Assembly (NCBI RefSeq): GCF_963674925.1
Contig: NZ_OY771645.1
Location: forward strand, 12,501-76,500
Source of the DNA: an uncultured Draconibacterium sp.
GTDB taxonomy: Bacteria > Bacteroidota > Bacteroidia > Bacteroidales > Prolixibacteraceae
Direction: 5' to 3'
Length of the DNA: 64,000 bases
The translations under genes and the position numbers were made by a program. Under the pieces are notes generated by a model. That model saw nothing but the letters and a program-made list of their open reading frames with translations. It had not been told where the DNA came from and made no database searches. Numbering within the stretch: the stretch's first letter is position 1; each line of letters opens with the position of its first letter. Positions 35,743 through 44,228 of this stretch are shown in pieces.

Positions 35743-36357
35743 ATGCTGGTAATTGGCATTGCAGGCGGCACCGGTTCGGGAAAAACCACGGTTGTAAAAA
35801 AAATTAGCGAGAAGTTCTGCGATAACGAAGTAGCAATACTTTCGCACGACTCGTATTACTACGACAACAGCGATCTTTCGCTGGAAGAAAGGAGACAGAA
35901 AAACTTCGACCACCCCGATTCTATTGAATTCGATTTAATGATTGACCACGTAAAAAAACTAAAACAAGGGTTATCGATTGAAGAGCCGGTGTATTCATTT
36001 ATCAGCTGCACAAGGCAGGAAGAAACAAATGTTGTTGAGCCCAAACAAGTGTTGATAATTGAAGGAATTTTGTGTCTTACAAATGCAGCATTACGCGATT
36101 TAATGGATATAAAAGTTTATGTTGATTGCGACTCGGATGTTCGGCTGGCACGCGTGATACAACGTGATATACAAGAGCGCGGCAGAGATGTTGAGCAGGT
36201 ATTGAAACGCTACAAAAAAACGGTTCGCCCAAGTCATATCCAGTTTATAGAACCAACAAAACGGTACGCCGATATTATTGTACCACAGGGCGGCAAAAAC
36301 AAAATTGCCATCCAGATTTTAACCAACCACATACTACAAACTTTAAACAAAACCTGA
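35743..36357 (+). CDS. udk: Uridine kinase
   Basis: A 204-residue kinase salvaging uridine and cytidine to UMP and CMP. The P-loop GGTGSGKTT is at 8-16, followed by SHDSYYYDNSDL, NFDHPDSIEFDL, VYSFISCTR and VDCDSDVRLARVIQRD, all typical of Udk. The ATG at 35743 is preferred over the in-frame TTG at 35734. The stop overlaps the next start (TGATG), indicating coupling with the exonuclease gene. Confidence 0.95.
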   Translation: MLVIGIAGGTGSGKTTVVKKISEKFCDNEVAILSHDSYYYDNSDLSLEERRQKNFDHPDSIEFDLMIDHVKKLKQGLSIEEPVYSFISCTRQEETNVVEPKQVLIIEGILCLTNAALRDLMDIKVYVDCDSDVRLARVIQRDIQERGRDVEQVLKRYKKTVRPSHIQFIEPTKRYADIIVPQGGKNKIAIQILTNHILQTLNKT

Positions 36358-37079
36358 TGCTTAAAAACTTAAACATCGAAGAAATTCTTTTTCTCGACAT
36401 CGAGACCGTTCCGCTTGCACCGGAATATACCGAGCTAAACGAAAAATGGCAACAACTTTGGGAGCGAAAAATGCAATTCCAAATCAGCGACGGTAAGTTA
36501 CCGCACGAGCTGTACGAGCGAGCCGGTATTTATGCCGAGTTTGGCAAAATTGCCTGTATTTCGGCCGGTTACGTGGTTCAAAAAAAAGGCGAACCCTATT
36601 TTCGTGTGAAATCGTTTTACGATGATGACGAGAAAAAGCTGATCCAGAATTTCTTTAATGCTTTAGATAGTTTTGCACGCGCCGGTAAACGCCGGCTTTG
36701 TGCGCATAACGGCCAGGAATTCGATTTCCCCTACATTTCGAGAAGAGCCCTGGTAAATAACTTAACGCTTCCGAAAGTGCTCGACATTGCCGGAGCCAAA
36801 CCCTGGGAGGTTAAAGATATTTTGATCGACACCCTGCAACTCTGGAAATTTGGCGATTACAAACATTACACGTCTTTATCGCTGTTGTGTGAGCTGTTTA
36901 ATATTCCAACTCCAAAAGATGACATTGACGGCAGCCAGGTTGCCAAAGTTTACTGGGAAGAAAACGATATTGACCGCATTGTAAAATACTGCGAAAAAGA
37001 CACCATGGCCGTTGCCAACCTGCTGCTAAAATACAAAGGCGATATGATTATTCCTTTTGAGAATCTGGAGAGTGTTTAG
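36357..37079 (+). CDS. Predicted 3'-5' exonuclease (PolB-exonuclease-like)
   Basis: A 240-residue DnaQ-fold protein of the PF10108-type family related to the proofreading domain of family B polymerases. ExoI motif FLDIET (two acidic residues near 14-16), ExoII CAHNGQEFDFPYI and ExoIII RIVKYCEKDT are intact, so it should be active on nucleic acid. Substrate and pathway are unknown. It is translationally coupled to udk through a TGATG overlap. Confidence 0.85.
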   Translation: MLKNLNIEEILFLDIETVPLAPEYTELNEKWQQLWERKMQFQISDGKLPHELYERAGIYAEFGKIACISAGYVVQKKGEPYFRVKSFYDDDEKKLIQNFFNALDSFARAGKRRLCAHNGQEFDFPYISRRALVNNLTLPKVLDIAGAKPWEVKDILIDTLQLWKFGDYKHYTSLSLLCELFNIPTPKDDIDGSQVAKVYWEENDIDRIVKYCEKDTMAVANLLLKYKGDMIIPFENLESV

Positions 37080-37080
37080 G

Positions 37081-37300
37081 ATTGAAAGGCTGAAGGATTG
37101 AGGAACTGAGGGATTGAAGGAGTGATTTTGGATTCTGGATGCTGGATACTTGATGATACTCGTAACTCGCGTCTCGTAGCTCGCAGCTGGATACTTGTAA
37201 CTTGTAACTTGCAGCTGCTCTTCTCAACTTTTGCTCCCGACGCTACGGTCGGGATTTTGCTACGCTCAACTTTACACTTTTTACTTTTGCCTTGAGTATG
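37081..37300 (+). repeat. Degenerate intergenic repeat, copy 2, with a TCCCGA palindrome
   Basis: A 220-base intergenic tract made of successive quasi-repeats: GGATTGAGG / GGGATTGAAGG, then GGATGCTGGATACTTG, then CTCGTAACTCGCGTCTCGTA with GCTCGC, then ACTTGTAACTTGTAACTTG. The palindrome TCCCGAC-N6-GTCGGGA follows at 37235-37254. The module order matches the reverse complement of 30607-30769 and part of 38398-38528. No gene is present. Confidence 0.65.
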
Positions 37301-37762
37301 CTAAAACTTCATCGCCCGGTCGATATCGCGTTTGGCATCTTTGCTTTTTAATGTTTCGCGCTTATCGTATGTTTTTTTACCTCGTGCCAATGCAATTTCC
37401 AGTTTTGCAAGGCCGCGGTCGTTAACAAACAGTTTTGTAGGAATAATTGTTAGTCCCGATTCTTTTACCTTTTTATCGAGCTTTTCAATTTCCTTTTTGT
37501 TGAGTAATAATTTCCGGTCGCGTTTGGCAATATGATTATTGACTGTGCCCAGTTCGTATTCGGCAATGTGCAGATTGATCACATACATTTCGCCTCTTAT
37601 AAGCGTACAGTACGCATCGGTGAGATTTACCTTTCCGTTGCGGATAGATTTAATCTCGGTCCCAACCAATTTAATCCCAGCCACAAAACGCTCAACAAGC
37701 TCATAATTAAACGAGGCTTTACGGTTCTTTATGCTAATATTTTGTTGTGGCTTATGTGACAT
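37301..37762 (-). CDS. smpB: SsrA-binding protein SmpB
   Basis: A 153-residue partner of tmRNA in rescuing stalled ribosomes. Family motifs are NRKASFNYELVERFVAGIKL with GTEIKS, GEMYVINLHIAEY, HDPxRxRKLLL-like KRDRKLLLNKKE, GLTIIPTKLF and LEIALARGKKTYDKRE. The basic tail inserts in the mRNA channel. Length is normal. The tmRNA gene itself was not found in this window. Confidence 0.96.
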   Translation of the reverse strand: MSHKPQQNISIKNRKASFNYELVERFVAGIKLVGTEIKSIRNGKVNLTDAYCTLIRGEMYVINLHIAEYELGTVNNHIAKRDRKLLLNKKEIEKLDKKVKESGLTIIPTKLFVNDRGLAKLEIALARGKKTYDKRETLKSKDAKRDIDRAMKF

Positions 37763-37778
37763 ATTTTCGGCGTTTAAA

Positions 37779-38342
37779 TTAAAAAATCAGTAGCACTTTC
37801 GACAAGAATACGCTTAAAAAACTAAATATAAAAAAGTTAACCACAATTGTGATTATAATGTAGCTCTGTTTCTTATTTTCAGGGAAAGTTAGCAACTCTT
37901 TTGCTCCAATCCAAAACAGGTAAAAGCTGTAAATTCCAAAAATATCAACCACGTATAAAAACGGGAACAAACCGGTAATTACCGAAACCAAAAGCATTGG
38001 TGTCATCGAATAAACAACCAGTATACGTGCCAGATCAATATTCTTTTCTGCTCCAAAAGTCTTCATCAATTCTTTGGTAAAAAACACACTGATAAAGTAT
38101 TGCAAAACAAAGAGCATAACTTCGCGCGCTGCTTTTATCAAGGGGAACTGAATAAAAAAGTCGGTACGCTTAAAAAACTCGCCAATAAAAACAGCAAATG
38201 CCCCGGTTAATGCCAATGGCAACAAGTAAGTCAGCCAAAGTTTTTTACTGCCGTCCGTTTCTTTTTGCTCCACCCAAAATCCATTCGGATTTACAAGTAT
38301 CAGCTTAACGTCATTCATCAATTTTGAAAATGAAAACTCCAT
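37779..38342 (-). CDS. Yip1-family integral membrane protein
   Basis: A 187-residue membrane protein with about five hydrophobic segments after an N-terminal cytoplasmic helix (KLMNDVKLILVNPNGFWVEQKE), the typical Yip1/YIP1-domain layout in Bacteroidetes. Function unknown. A TATTTTTG box at 38359-38366 lies just upstream of the start. It is followed 16 bases later by smpB on the same strand. Confidence 0.75.
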   Translation of the reverse strand: MEFSFSKLMNDVKLILVNPNGFWVEQKETDGSKKLWLTYLLPLALTGAFAVFIGEFFKRTDFFIQFPLIKAAREVMLFVLQYFISVFFTKELMKTFGAEKNIDLARILVVYSMTPMLLVSVITGLFPFLYVVDIFGIYSFYLFWIGAKELLTFPENKKQSYIIITIVVNFFIFSFLSVFLSKVLLIF

Positions 38343-38358
38343 CCCTCACAATTTTGCG

Positions 38359-38366
38359 CAAAAATA
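38359..38366 (-). promoter_or_regulatory. Promoter -7 box of the Yip1/smpB pair
   Basis: The minus strand reads TATTTTTG, 17 bases before the ATG of the Yip1-family gene. No convincing -33 element. Confidence 0.5.
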
Positions 38367-38397
38367 CACTTTTTTAAAGAACATACTATTCCTGCCG

Positions 38398-38528
38398 GAT
38401 TAGAGACCTTGAAAAAATTGGTAAACGGCTAAATTGAAAAACCTGACATTTTAGGAATCCTGGATCCTTGATACCAGATGCCGGATACTTGTAACTTGAA
38501 GCTTGCAACTTGTAACCCGGATCAGTTT
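38398..38528 (+). repeat. Degenerate intergenic repeat, copy 3
   Basis: Contains GGATCCTTGATACCAG, GCCGGATACTTG, TAACTTGAAGCTTGCAAC and TTGTAACCCGG, the same modules as copies 1 and 2 but without the CTCG-rich part. It lies between the Yip1 promoter and the uvrB stop codon. Confidence 0.6.
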
Positions 38529-40562
38529 TTACTTTTTCGCGTTACCTTGTTTACGCTCCTGGATTAAGGCCTGCAAAGCAAACATCTCGTCGCGCAAACG
38601 GGCTGCCTCAATAAAGTCAAGATCTTTAGCTGATGCCTGCATTTGTTTTTTCGTTTTCTCAACCGCTTTTTCCAGTCCTTCAACACTCATATACTGAACA
38701 ACAGGATCGGCAGCAATATCGGGCTGTCCCATTCCTCCTTCGTATTCCTGAGTTTTGTCGCTCCGGTATTGGTAACCAATAATTTCGCGGGTTGGTTTTA
38801 CAATTGCTTTTGGAACAATATTGTTCTCTTCGTTGTATTTCAACTGTTTTTCGCGGCGATAGTTGGTTGAGTCGATGGTCTTTTGCATGGAAGCAGTAAT
38901 CTTGTCGGCATACATAATTACCATGCCGTTCAGGTTACGTGCGGCACGTCCTGCTGTCTGTGTCAGCGATCGTTCGGAGCGTAAAAAGCCTTCCTTATCC
39001 GCATCCAAAATGGCAACCAACGAAACCTCGGGTAAATCCAAACCTTCCCGCAAAAGGTTGATCCCCACCAGCACATCAAACTCTCCTTTTCGCAGTTGCT
39101 CCATTATTTCAATACGCTCCATGGTATCCACATCGGAGTGAATGTAGCGGGTTTTAACGCCCATATTCACCAGGTATTTCGAGAGTTCCTCGGCCATCCT
39201 TTTGGTGAGGGTGGTAACCAGTACACGCTCGTTTTTATCAATACGAAGATGAATTTCGTGCAGCAAATCATCAATCTGATTGGTGCTTGGCCGCACATCG
39301 ATTATCGGATCCAGCAAACCTGTTGGCCGAATGATCTGCTCAACCACAACACCCTCGCATTTTGCCAGTTCATAGTCGGCAGGAGTAGCACTTACATAAA
39401 CCACCTGATTTACCAGTGTTTCAAATTCTTCAAATTTCAACGGGCGGTTATCAATGGCTGCGGGCAAACGAAATCCGTATTCCACCAGGTTTGTTTTTCT
39501 TGAATTATCGCCGCCATACATGGCCCGTATTTGCGGAATGGTAACATGACTTTCGTCAATTACCACCAGAAAATCATCGGGGAAATAATCCATTAAACAG
39601 AACGGTCTTGTTCCGGGTGCACGCCCGTCGAAATAACGCGAATAATTTTCTACTCCCGGGCAATAACCCAGTTCACGCATCATTTCCATATCGTATTCTG
39701 TACGCTCCAAAATACGTTTTGCTTCTAGTGGCTTTCCAATTTCTTTAAAAAATTCCACCTGCTTTACCAAATCATCCTGAATTTGATGAATGGCCGATTT
39801 CATGCGGTCTTTTGTGGTAACGAAAATATTGGCCGGATAAATTACAATCTCATCCAGCGTTTCTATGGTAAGTCCGTCTTCAGGATCAAAACTTGACAAT
39901 TCTTCAATCTCATCGCCCCAAAAAGTTATGCGGTAAGCCACATCGGCATATGCCGGGAAAATATCAACGGTATCGCCTTTAACCCTGAAATTGCCTCGTT
40001 TAAATTCCACTTCGCTTCGGCTGTACAAAGCTTCAACAAAATTGTACAACAAGGCATTTCGCGAAACTTCGTCACCAACTTTTACCTTTGTTACATTGGC
40101 ATGAAAATCCTCAGGGTTTCCAATTCCGTACAAACACGAAACCGATGAAACCACAACAACATCGCGCCTTCCCGACAGCAAAGCCGAAGTTGCACTCAGT
40201 CGTAGTTTCTCAATATCCTCATTAATCGAGAGGTCTTTCTCAATGTAGGTATCAGTGGTTGGCAAATACGCTTCGGGCTGGTAATAGTCGTAATACGAAA
40301 CAAAATACTCCACGGCGTTATTCGGGAAAAACTGTTTCATTTCGCTGTACAATTGGGCTGCCAGCGTTTTGTTATGGCTCAGCAACAAAGTGGGGCGCTG
40401 CACCTCTTTAATTACATTGGCCATTGTAAAGGTCTTTCCCGAGCCGGTTACCCCAAGCAGAGTTTGAAAACGCTCTCCATTTTCTAGTCCTTCAACAAGT
40501 TGTTTTATCGCCTCGGGCTGATCTCCGGTAGGTTTATAATCTGATACTACGTTAAAATCCAT
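38529..40562 (-). CDS. uvrB: UvrABC excinuclease subunit B
   Basis: A 677-residue DNA-damage recognition helicase subunit of nucleotide excision repair. Walker A is GVTGSGKTFTMAN at about 38-50, the beta-hairpin YYDYYQPEAYLPTTDTY follows, helicase motifs include VIDESHVTIPQ, and GINLLREGLDLPEV and QTAGRAARN sit in domain 3. The C-terminal UVR motif (LEKAVEKTKKQMQASAKDLDF) is present. Length is normal. It appears monocistronic. Confidence 0.98.
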   Translation of the reverse strand: MDFNVVSDYKPTGDQPEAIKQLVEGLENGERFQTLLGVTGSGKTFTMANVIKEVQRPTLLLSHNKTLAAQLYSEMKQFFPNNAVEYFVSYYDYYQPEAYLPTTDTYIEKDLSINEDIEKLRLSATSALLSGRRDVVVVSSVSCLYGIGNPEDFHANVTKVKVGDEVSRNALLYNFVEALYSRSEVEFKRGNFRVKGDTVDIFPAYADVAYRITFWGDEIEELSSFDPEDGLTIETLDEIVIYPANIFVTTKDRMKSAIHQIQDDLVKQVEFFKEIGKPLEAKRILERTEYDMEMMRELGYCPGVENYSRYFDGRAPGTRPFCLMDYFPDDFLVVIDESHVTIPQIRAMYGGDNSRKTNLVEYGFRLPAAIDNRPLKFEEFETLVNQVVYVSATPADYELAKCEGVVVEQIIRPTGLLDPIIDVRPSTNQIDDLLHEIHLRIDKNERVLVTTLTKRMAEELSKYLVNMGVKTRYIHSDVDTMERIEIMEQLRKGEFDVLVGINLLREGLDLPEVSLVAILDADKEGFLRSERSLTQTAGRAARNLNGMVIMYADKITASMQKTIDSTNYRREKQLKYNEENNIVPKAIVKPTREIIGYQYRSDKTQEYEGGMGQPDIAADPVVQYMSVEGLEKAVEKTKKQMQASAKDLDFIEAARLRDEMFALQALIQERKQGNAKK

Positions 40563-40689
40563 TCGACTTTTTAAGTATTATTCCCTCCAAATTTAGTCGT
40601 AAAAAAACGACCAGCATATTCTTTCTTCCGATTTTTTGTACACAATTAGTCTGGCTAAAGGAAAACTACCTCAAATTAATCCCGGGATC

Positions 40690-41298
40690 TTAAGCTTTAA
40701 AAACATCGTAATAATCGGTTACCAGGGTAGCCATCATTCCGGCAGCATGTGCGGCTTTCATTCCCGGTTCACCGTCCTCAAAAACCTGACAGTCTTCGGG
40801 TTTAACACCCATCTGCTCGGCACAGCGTAAAAAAGTCTCCGGGTGCGGTTTTGGGTTTTGCACATCGTTGGCAGAAACCAGTATTTCGATATAATCTTTT
40901 AAGCCGATAATCTCAAGCGATTTCCAGGAGAGACGTGTATAACCACCGGTTCCAACAGCAATTGGCAACTTTCCGTGGTATTTTTTTACCAGATCAATTA
41001 CCGGATCAATTGGTTTAATTTTGTGCATCATACGCTCGTATTCTGCCTCTTTTTCGTCCCCTACTTCCTCAGGATTCAGCGAAGAGCCATAAACCTCGTT
41101 AATTCTAACAATGGTTTCCACAACCGGAACTCCTGCCAATGCCAAAAACATTTTTGCTGAATAATCAATACCATACTTTTTAAGGATTTTCTGGTAAGCA
41201 ACAAAATGTACGGGCATGGTATCAGCCAGTGTACCGTCTAAATCGAATATTAAACCTTTGGCTTTTGGATCTATTTCTAATTTCTGCATTGTTTTCAT
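40690..41298 (-). CDS. HAD-superfamily hydrolase (beta-phosphoglucomutase-like)
   Basis: A 202-residue HAD phosphatase, class with an alpha-helical cap. Motif I is FDLDGTLADT, motif II is VGTGGYT, a Lys is in NPKPHPETF, and motif III/IV is FEDGEPGMKAA. It resembles fructose-1-phosphatase/YqaB and beta-phosphoglucomutase subgroups, so a sugar phosphate substrate is likely. A TATTTTCG box at 41309-41316 is so close that the real start may be the next Met at 41289 (MQKLEIDPK). Confidence 0.87.
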   Translation of the reverse strand: MKTMQKLEIDPKAKGLIFDLDGTLADTMPVHFVAYQKILKKYGIDYSAKMFLALAGVPVVETIVRINEVYGSSLNPEEVGDEKEAEYERMMHKIKPIDPVIDLVKKYHGKLPIAVGTGGYTRLSWKSLEIIGLKDYIEILVSANDVQNPKPHPETFLRCAEQMGVKPEDCQVFEDGEPGMKAAHAAGMMATLVTDYYDVFKA

Positions 41299-41397
41299 TT
41301 TATATTCGCGAAAATAAGCTTTTAGTAACTGCTTTTTAAAAAGGCTTTCTACATTTAAGAAAAATTTTAACCTTTGTTTCCCGTAATTTAAGAATCA

Positions 41398-41817
41398 ATG
41401 ACAGAAGTATTTCTTTACACCTTTCCTCAGTGGATAATTTTCGCCGCATTGTTTGGCATAATTTACGGCTGGGTTGAAAATAAAAAAGCGTTTCGATTAG
41501 TTGGTCTGGCAGCATTTATTGCATTGGGTTTGTTTTCGGTATATGTTTTTCTGGGCGACTACCTTGCACCCGGACAGTTTTTAACTCCCGAAGAAATAAT
41601 GCACGAAGAATTAAACGACGAGATTATTAATGAAGCGCCCATTGAAGCCCAGCTATTGCCCGCCTATCTGAGTTTTATAGGTTCGGCAATATTGGCATTG
41701 GCAGCTTTCGTTCTCGACTGGCTGAATAAAAAACAATATCGTGTATTCACCGTTCTGGCAGGTTTGGTAGCTTTACTAGGCTTTTTTATTGTAGTTGGAG
41801 CTGTTCGTTCGGTATAG
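41398..41817 (+). CDS. Hypothetical membrane protein with four membrane segments
   Basis: A 139-residue protein with four hydrophobic segments: WIIFAALFGIIYGWV, LVGLAAFIALGLFSVYVFLG, LSFIGSAILALAAFVLDW and VFTVLAGLVALLGFFIVVGA. An acidic loop (EEIMHEELNDEIINEAPIE) sits between the second and third. No family was recognised. It stands alone between a HAD hydrolase and an aminotransferase gene, and context gives no function. Confidence 0.6.
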   Translation: MTEVFLYTFPQWIIFAALFGIIYGWVENKKAFRLVGLAAFIALGLFSVYVFLGDYLAPGQFLTPEEIMHEELNDEIINEAPIEAQLLPAYLSFIGSAILALAAFVLDWLNKKQYRVFTVLAGLVALLGFFIVVGAVRSV

Positions 41818-41940
41818 ATTGAAGCTACTATTTCAGGCATATGCCAACATTCCTCAAGCCTGTACTTTCAATATGTTAGCTATTTATAAATAATCAATTT
41901 AACTTGTTAAAAAAACTTCGCTTTTCATTAGGGGTTTTCC

Positions 41941-41948
41941 TATCTTGC
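41941..41948 (+). promoter_or_regulatory. Probable aminotransferase promoter -7 box
   Basis: TATCTTGC, near the TAnnTTTG consensus, 33 bases before the ATG at 41981. It contains the in-frame TTG at 41945 and therefore argues against that codon as a start. Confidence 0.4.
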
Positions 41949-41980
41949 ACCAAAATAATAACAGACAAATTTTATTGATT

Positions 41981-43273
41981 ATGAATCCACAGGCTGCTGA
42001 ACTTAACAGCGTAATTCAAGCAAAAAGCACTCCCGTTTTTGAACTGCTTTCGGAAAGAGGCAAGAACATTTTCTTTCCTAAAAAAGGAATTCTGGGACAA
42101 ACAGCTGAAGCTAAAGGAACAAAGATTAATGCAACCATTGGAGCCGCAATTGAGGACGACGGAACACCTATGCGACTGGAAGCTGTGGCTTCAAAGATCA
42201 ATATGGATCCATCGTTGGTTTTTCCGTATGCTCCAAGTTTTGGTCGTCCAGATATCAGGGCAAAATGGAAAAGCATGATCTACGAAAAAAACCCGTCACT
42301 CGCTGGAGTTGAACTGAGTTTACCGGTAGTTACCAATGCTCTTACGCATGGTATCAGTATGGCAGGTTATATGTTTGCTGATGCTCAAGATGAAATTATT
42401 GTTCCCGATCTTTTCTGGGGAAACTACAACTTAACACTTACCAATGCTTATGGCTGTTCGCTGGGCAAATTCAATTTGTTTAAAGACGGTGGTTTCGATT
42501 TGGAATCATTTGAAGCCAAATTAAATGAAGGCGGAATTGGTAAAAAAATCGTTATTCTGAATTTCCCGAATAACCCATCGGGTTATACACCAACGGAAGA
42601 AGAGCAGGATGCCATTGTTGCTATCATAAAAAAAGCTGCTGAAGCGGGTAACAAAATCGTTACAATTACCGACGATGCCTACTTCGGATTGGTATACGAG
42701 GAAGGAATTGCTACCGAAAGTATTTTCTCGCCATTAAGCCAGTTGCACGAAAATGTGTTGGCTGTAAAAGTTGATGGTGCTACAAAAGAAGACTATGTTT
42801 GGGGATTCCGTGTTGGATTTATCACTTACGGAATTAAAGGTGGAGATGCTGAATTATACAGCGCATTGGAAGCCAAAACTGCCGGTGCTATCCGTGGAAA
42901 CATTTCGAATGCAGCCAATATTTCGCAATCGTTGCTACTTTCAGCTTTCGAAAGTGAAGAATATGCACAGCAAAAGGAAGCGAAATACCACATTATGCAA
43001 AAACGTTACGATGCGGTAAAAGAAGCTTTAAGCGACGAAAAATACAAAGAATGCTTCGAGGCTATTCCATATAACTCGGGGTATTTTATGTGTGTTCAGC
43101 TGGCAGATGGACTGGTTGGAGACGAAGTTCGCCAGTTGCTGATTAAAAAATACGGAATCGGGTTAATTGCTTTGGGTAACGTATTACGGGTTGCCTTCTC
43201 GGCAGTAGCCGCTTCTGATGTAAAAGAAATGTTCGATGGTATTTACAACGCTTGTAAAGACTGTAAGAAATAA
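41981..43273 (+). CDS. PLP-dependent class I/II aminotransferase
   Basis: A 430-residue fold type I aminotransferase. Family motifs are NFPNNPSGYTPT (cofactor/substrate-binding Asn), TDDAYFGLVYEE (Asp for the pyridine ring), and KVDGATKEDYVWGFRVGF containing the Schiff-base Lys and the Arg for phosphate. The N-terminus (AELNSVIQAKSTPVFELLSERG) is long. It belongs to the aromatic/aspartate aminotransferase-like group; the substrate is not evident. The ATG at 41981 is chosen over a TTG at 41945. It ends at an intrinsic terminator. Confidence 0.88.
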   Translation: MNPQAAELNSVIQAKSTPVFELLSERGKNIFFPKKGILGQTAEAKGTKINATIGAAIEDDGTPMRLEAVASKINMDPSLVFPYAPSFGRPDIRAKWKSMIYEKNPSLAGVELSLPVVTNALTHGISMAGYMFADAQDEIIVPDLFWGNYNLTLTNAYGCSLGKFNLFKDGGFDLESFEAKLNEGGIGKKIVILNFPNNPSGYTPTEEEQDAIVAIIKKAAEAGNKIVTITDDAYFGLVYEEGIATESIFSPLSQLHENVLAVKVDGATKEDYVWGFRVGFITYGIKGGDAELYSALEAKTAGAIRGNISNAANISQSLLLSAFESEEYAQQKEAKYHIMQKRYDAVKEALSDEKYKECFEAIPYNSGYFMCVQLADGLVGDEVRQLLIKKYGIGLIALGNVLRVAFSAVAASDVKEMFDGIYNACKDCKK

Positions 43274-43297
43274 CAACTGTGATTAGTCACAGCCTGG

Positions 43298-43332
43298 AAA
43301 AGCCGCTTCATTTTTTTGATGCGGCTTTTTTT
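43298..43332 (+). terminator. Intrinsic terminator after the aminotransferase gene
   Basis: AAAAGCCGC / GCGGCTTTT stem followed by T residues, 25 bases after the stop. A smaller perfect hairpin CTGTGA-TTAG-TCACAG lies just before it at 43277-43292. Confidence 0.85.
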
Positions 43333-43334
43333 AT

Positions 43335-43413
43335 TGTCATTTCGAACAAAGTGAGAAATCTGTATCTTTTTTATCAGACAGATTTCTCAATCGTTCCTCC
43401 TTCAAAATGACAG
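43335..43413. repeat. GTCATTT...AAATCTG inverted repeat, full copy
   Basis: Left arm 43335-43362 (TGTCATTTCGAAC ... GAGAAATCTG) and right arm 43379-43413 (CAGATTTCTCAATCG ... AAAATGACAG) are imperfect inverted copies around a 16-base centre. The right arm is matched by 60971-61005 with 31 of 35 identical bases. It lies between convergent genes. Confidence 0.75.
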
Positions 43414-43414
43414 T

Positions 43415-44038
43415 TTAAAGTTTAGCTGCTAAATCCTCGAAAGTCATCATTTCAACGCCCAGTTTTTCCCAATCATCAAAAGGCGAAGGAATGTTCGGTA
43501 GTTCCTTTATCGCATCCTTTAAAACAATTACACGTTTCACCCTTTTCGACAGGCCGACAACGGCATCGTTTACACAAACATTGGTTGTTACACCATAAAC
43601 CACTACGGTTTCGGGACTGAGTATTTGCAAAATATTATCGGTATAAGGATTTCCGGCAAATACATCAAAAGCATCTTTTCGAATAACTGTATTTCGTGCT
43701 GTCTTTACCTCGTCAAAAGTATCATAGTCTTTATCCCAGTCAAACTCCACCGCATCGTCAGGTTGCGTTTCGGCAATGTATTCTGCCCCCTGAGTATTGG
43801 CCATACAATGTTGCGGAAAAGTATTTACAAAGTCCGGTTCTGCTGAAAGTTCTGCCGACTCAGGATAATGAAAATCAGCTGTGTTTACCACCCGAATATT
43901 TTTCTGCTTTGCAAAATCAGTGATTTGTTCCCACAATGGTTTTATTTTTTCAGCTTCCTGTACATATAACCTGCCTTCGGGTTCCACAAAATCTACCTGT
44001 GTATCTACATTCCAAAATATAATTTTATCGTTTTTCAT
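43415..44038 (-). CDS. Isochorismatase-family cysteine hydrolase (nicotinamidase-like)
   Basis: A 207-residue cysteine hydrolase. The triad residues are Asp in NVDTQVDFV, Lys in VIRKDAFDVF and Cys in GVTTNVCVNDAV. HYPESAEL and FPQHCM sit where the metal site of nicotinamidases lies. Nicotinamide to nicotinate is plausible, but other isochorismatase-like activities are not excluded. The start at 44038 (MKNDKIIFWNVD) is preferred to 44068, which adds a 10-residue basic extension unlike the family. Confidence 0.82.
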   Translation of the reverse strand: MKNDKIIFWNVDTQVDFVEPEGRLYVQEAEKIKPLWEQITDFAKQKNIRVVNTADFHYPESAELSAEPDFVNTFPQHCMANTQGAEYIAETQPDDAVEFDWDKDYDTFDEVKTARNTVIRKDAFDVFAGNPYTDNILQILSPETVVVYGVTTNVCVNDAVVGLSKRVKRVIVLKDAIKELPNIPSPFDDWEKLGVEMMTFEDLAAKL

Positions 44039-44228
44039 TTTTTTATATCGTTTAAATGCTGCATGCAATTTTAGTCTCTACTTCGCTGTTAAAATCTTTT
44101 AAAATTACTAAAACAAAAAAATTAATCACTATTTTCATGCCTTCTGTAATTTCAGATGTTAATACAATACTCACAGAGTAATACTTAAATTCAAACACAG
44201 TTCAACAAGGAACTACAAAAAAGAAAAT

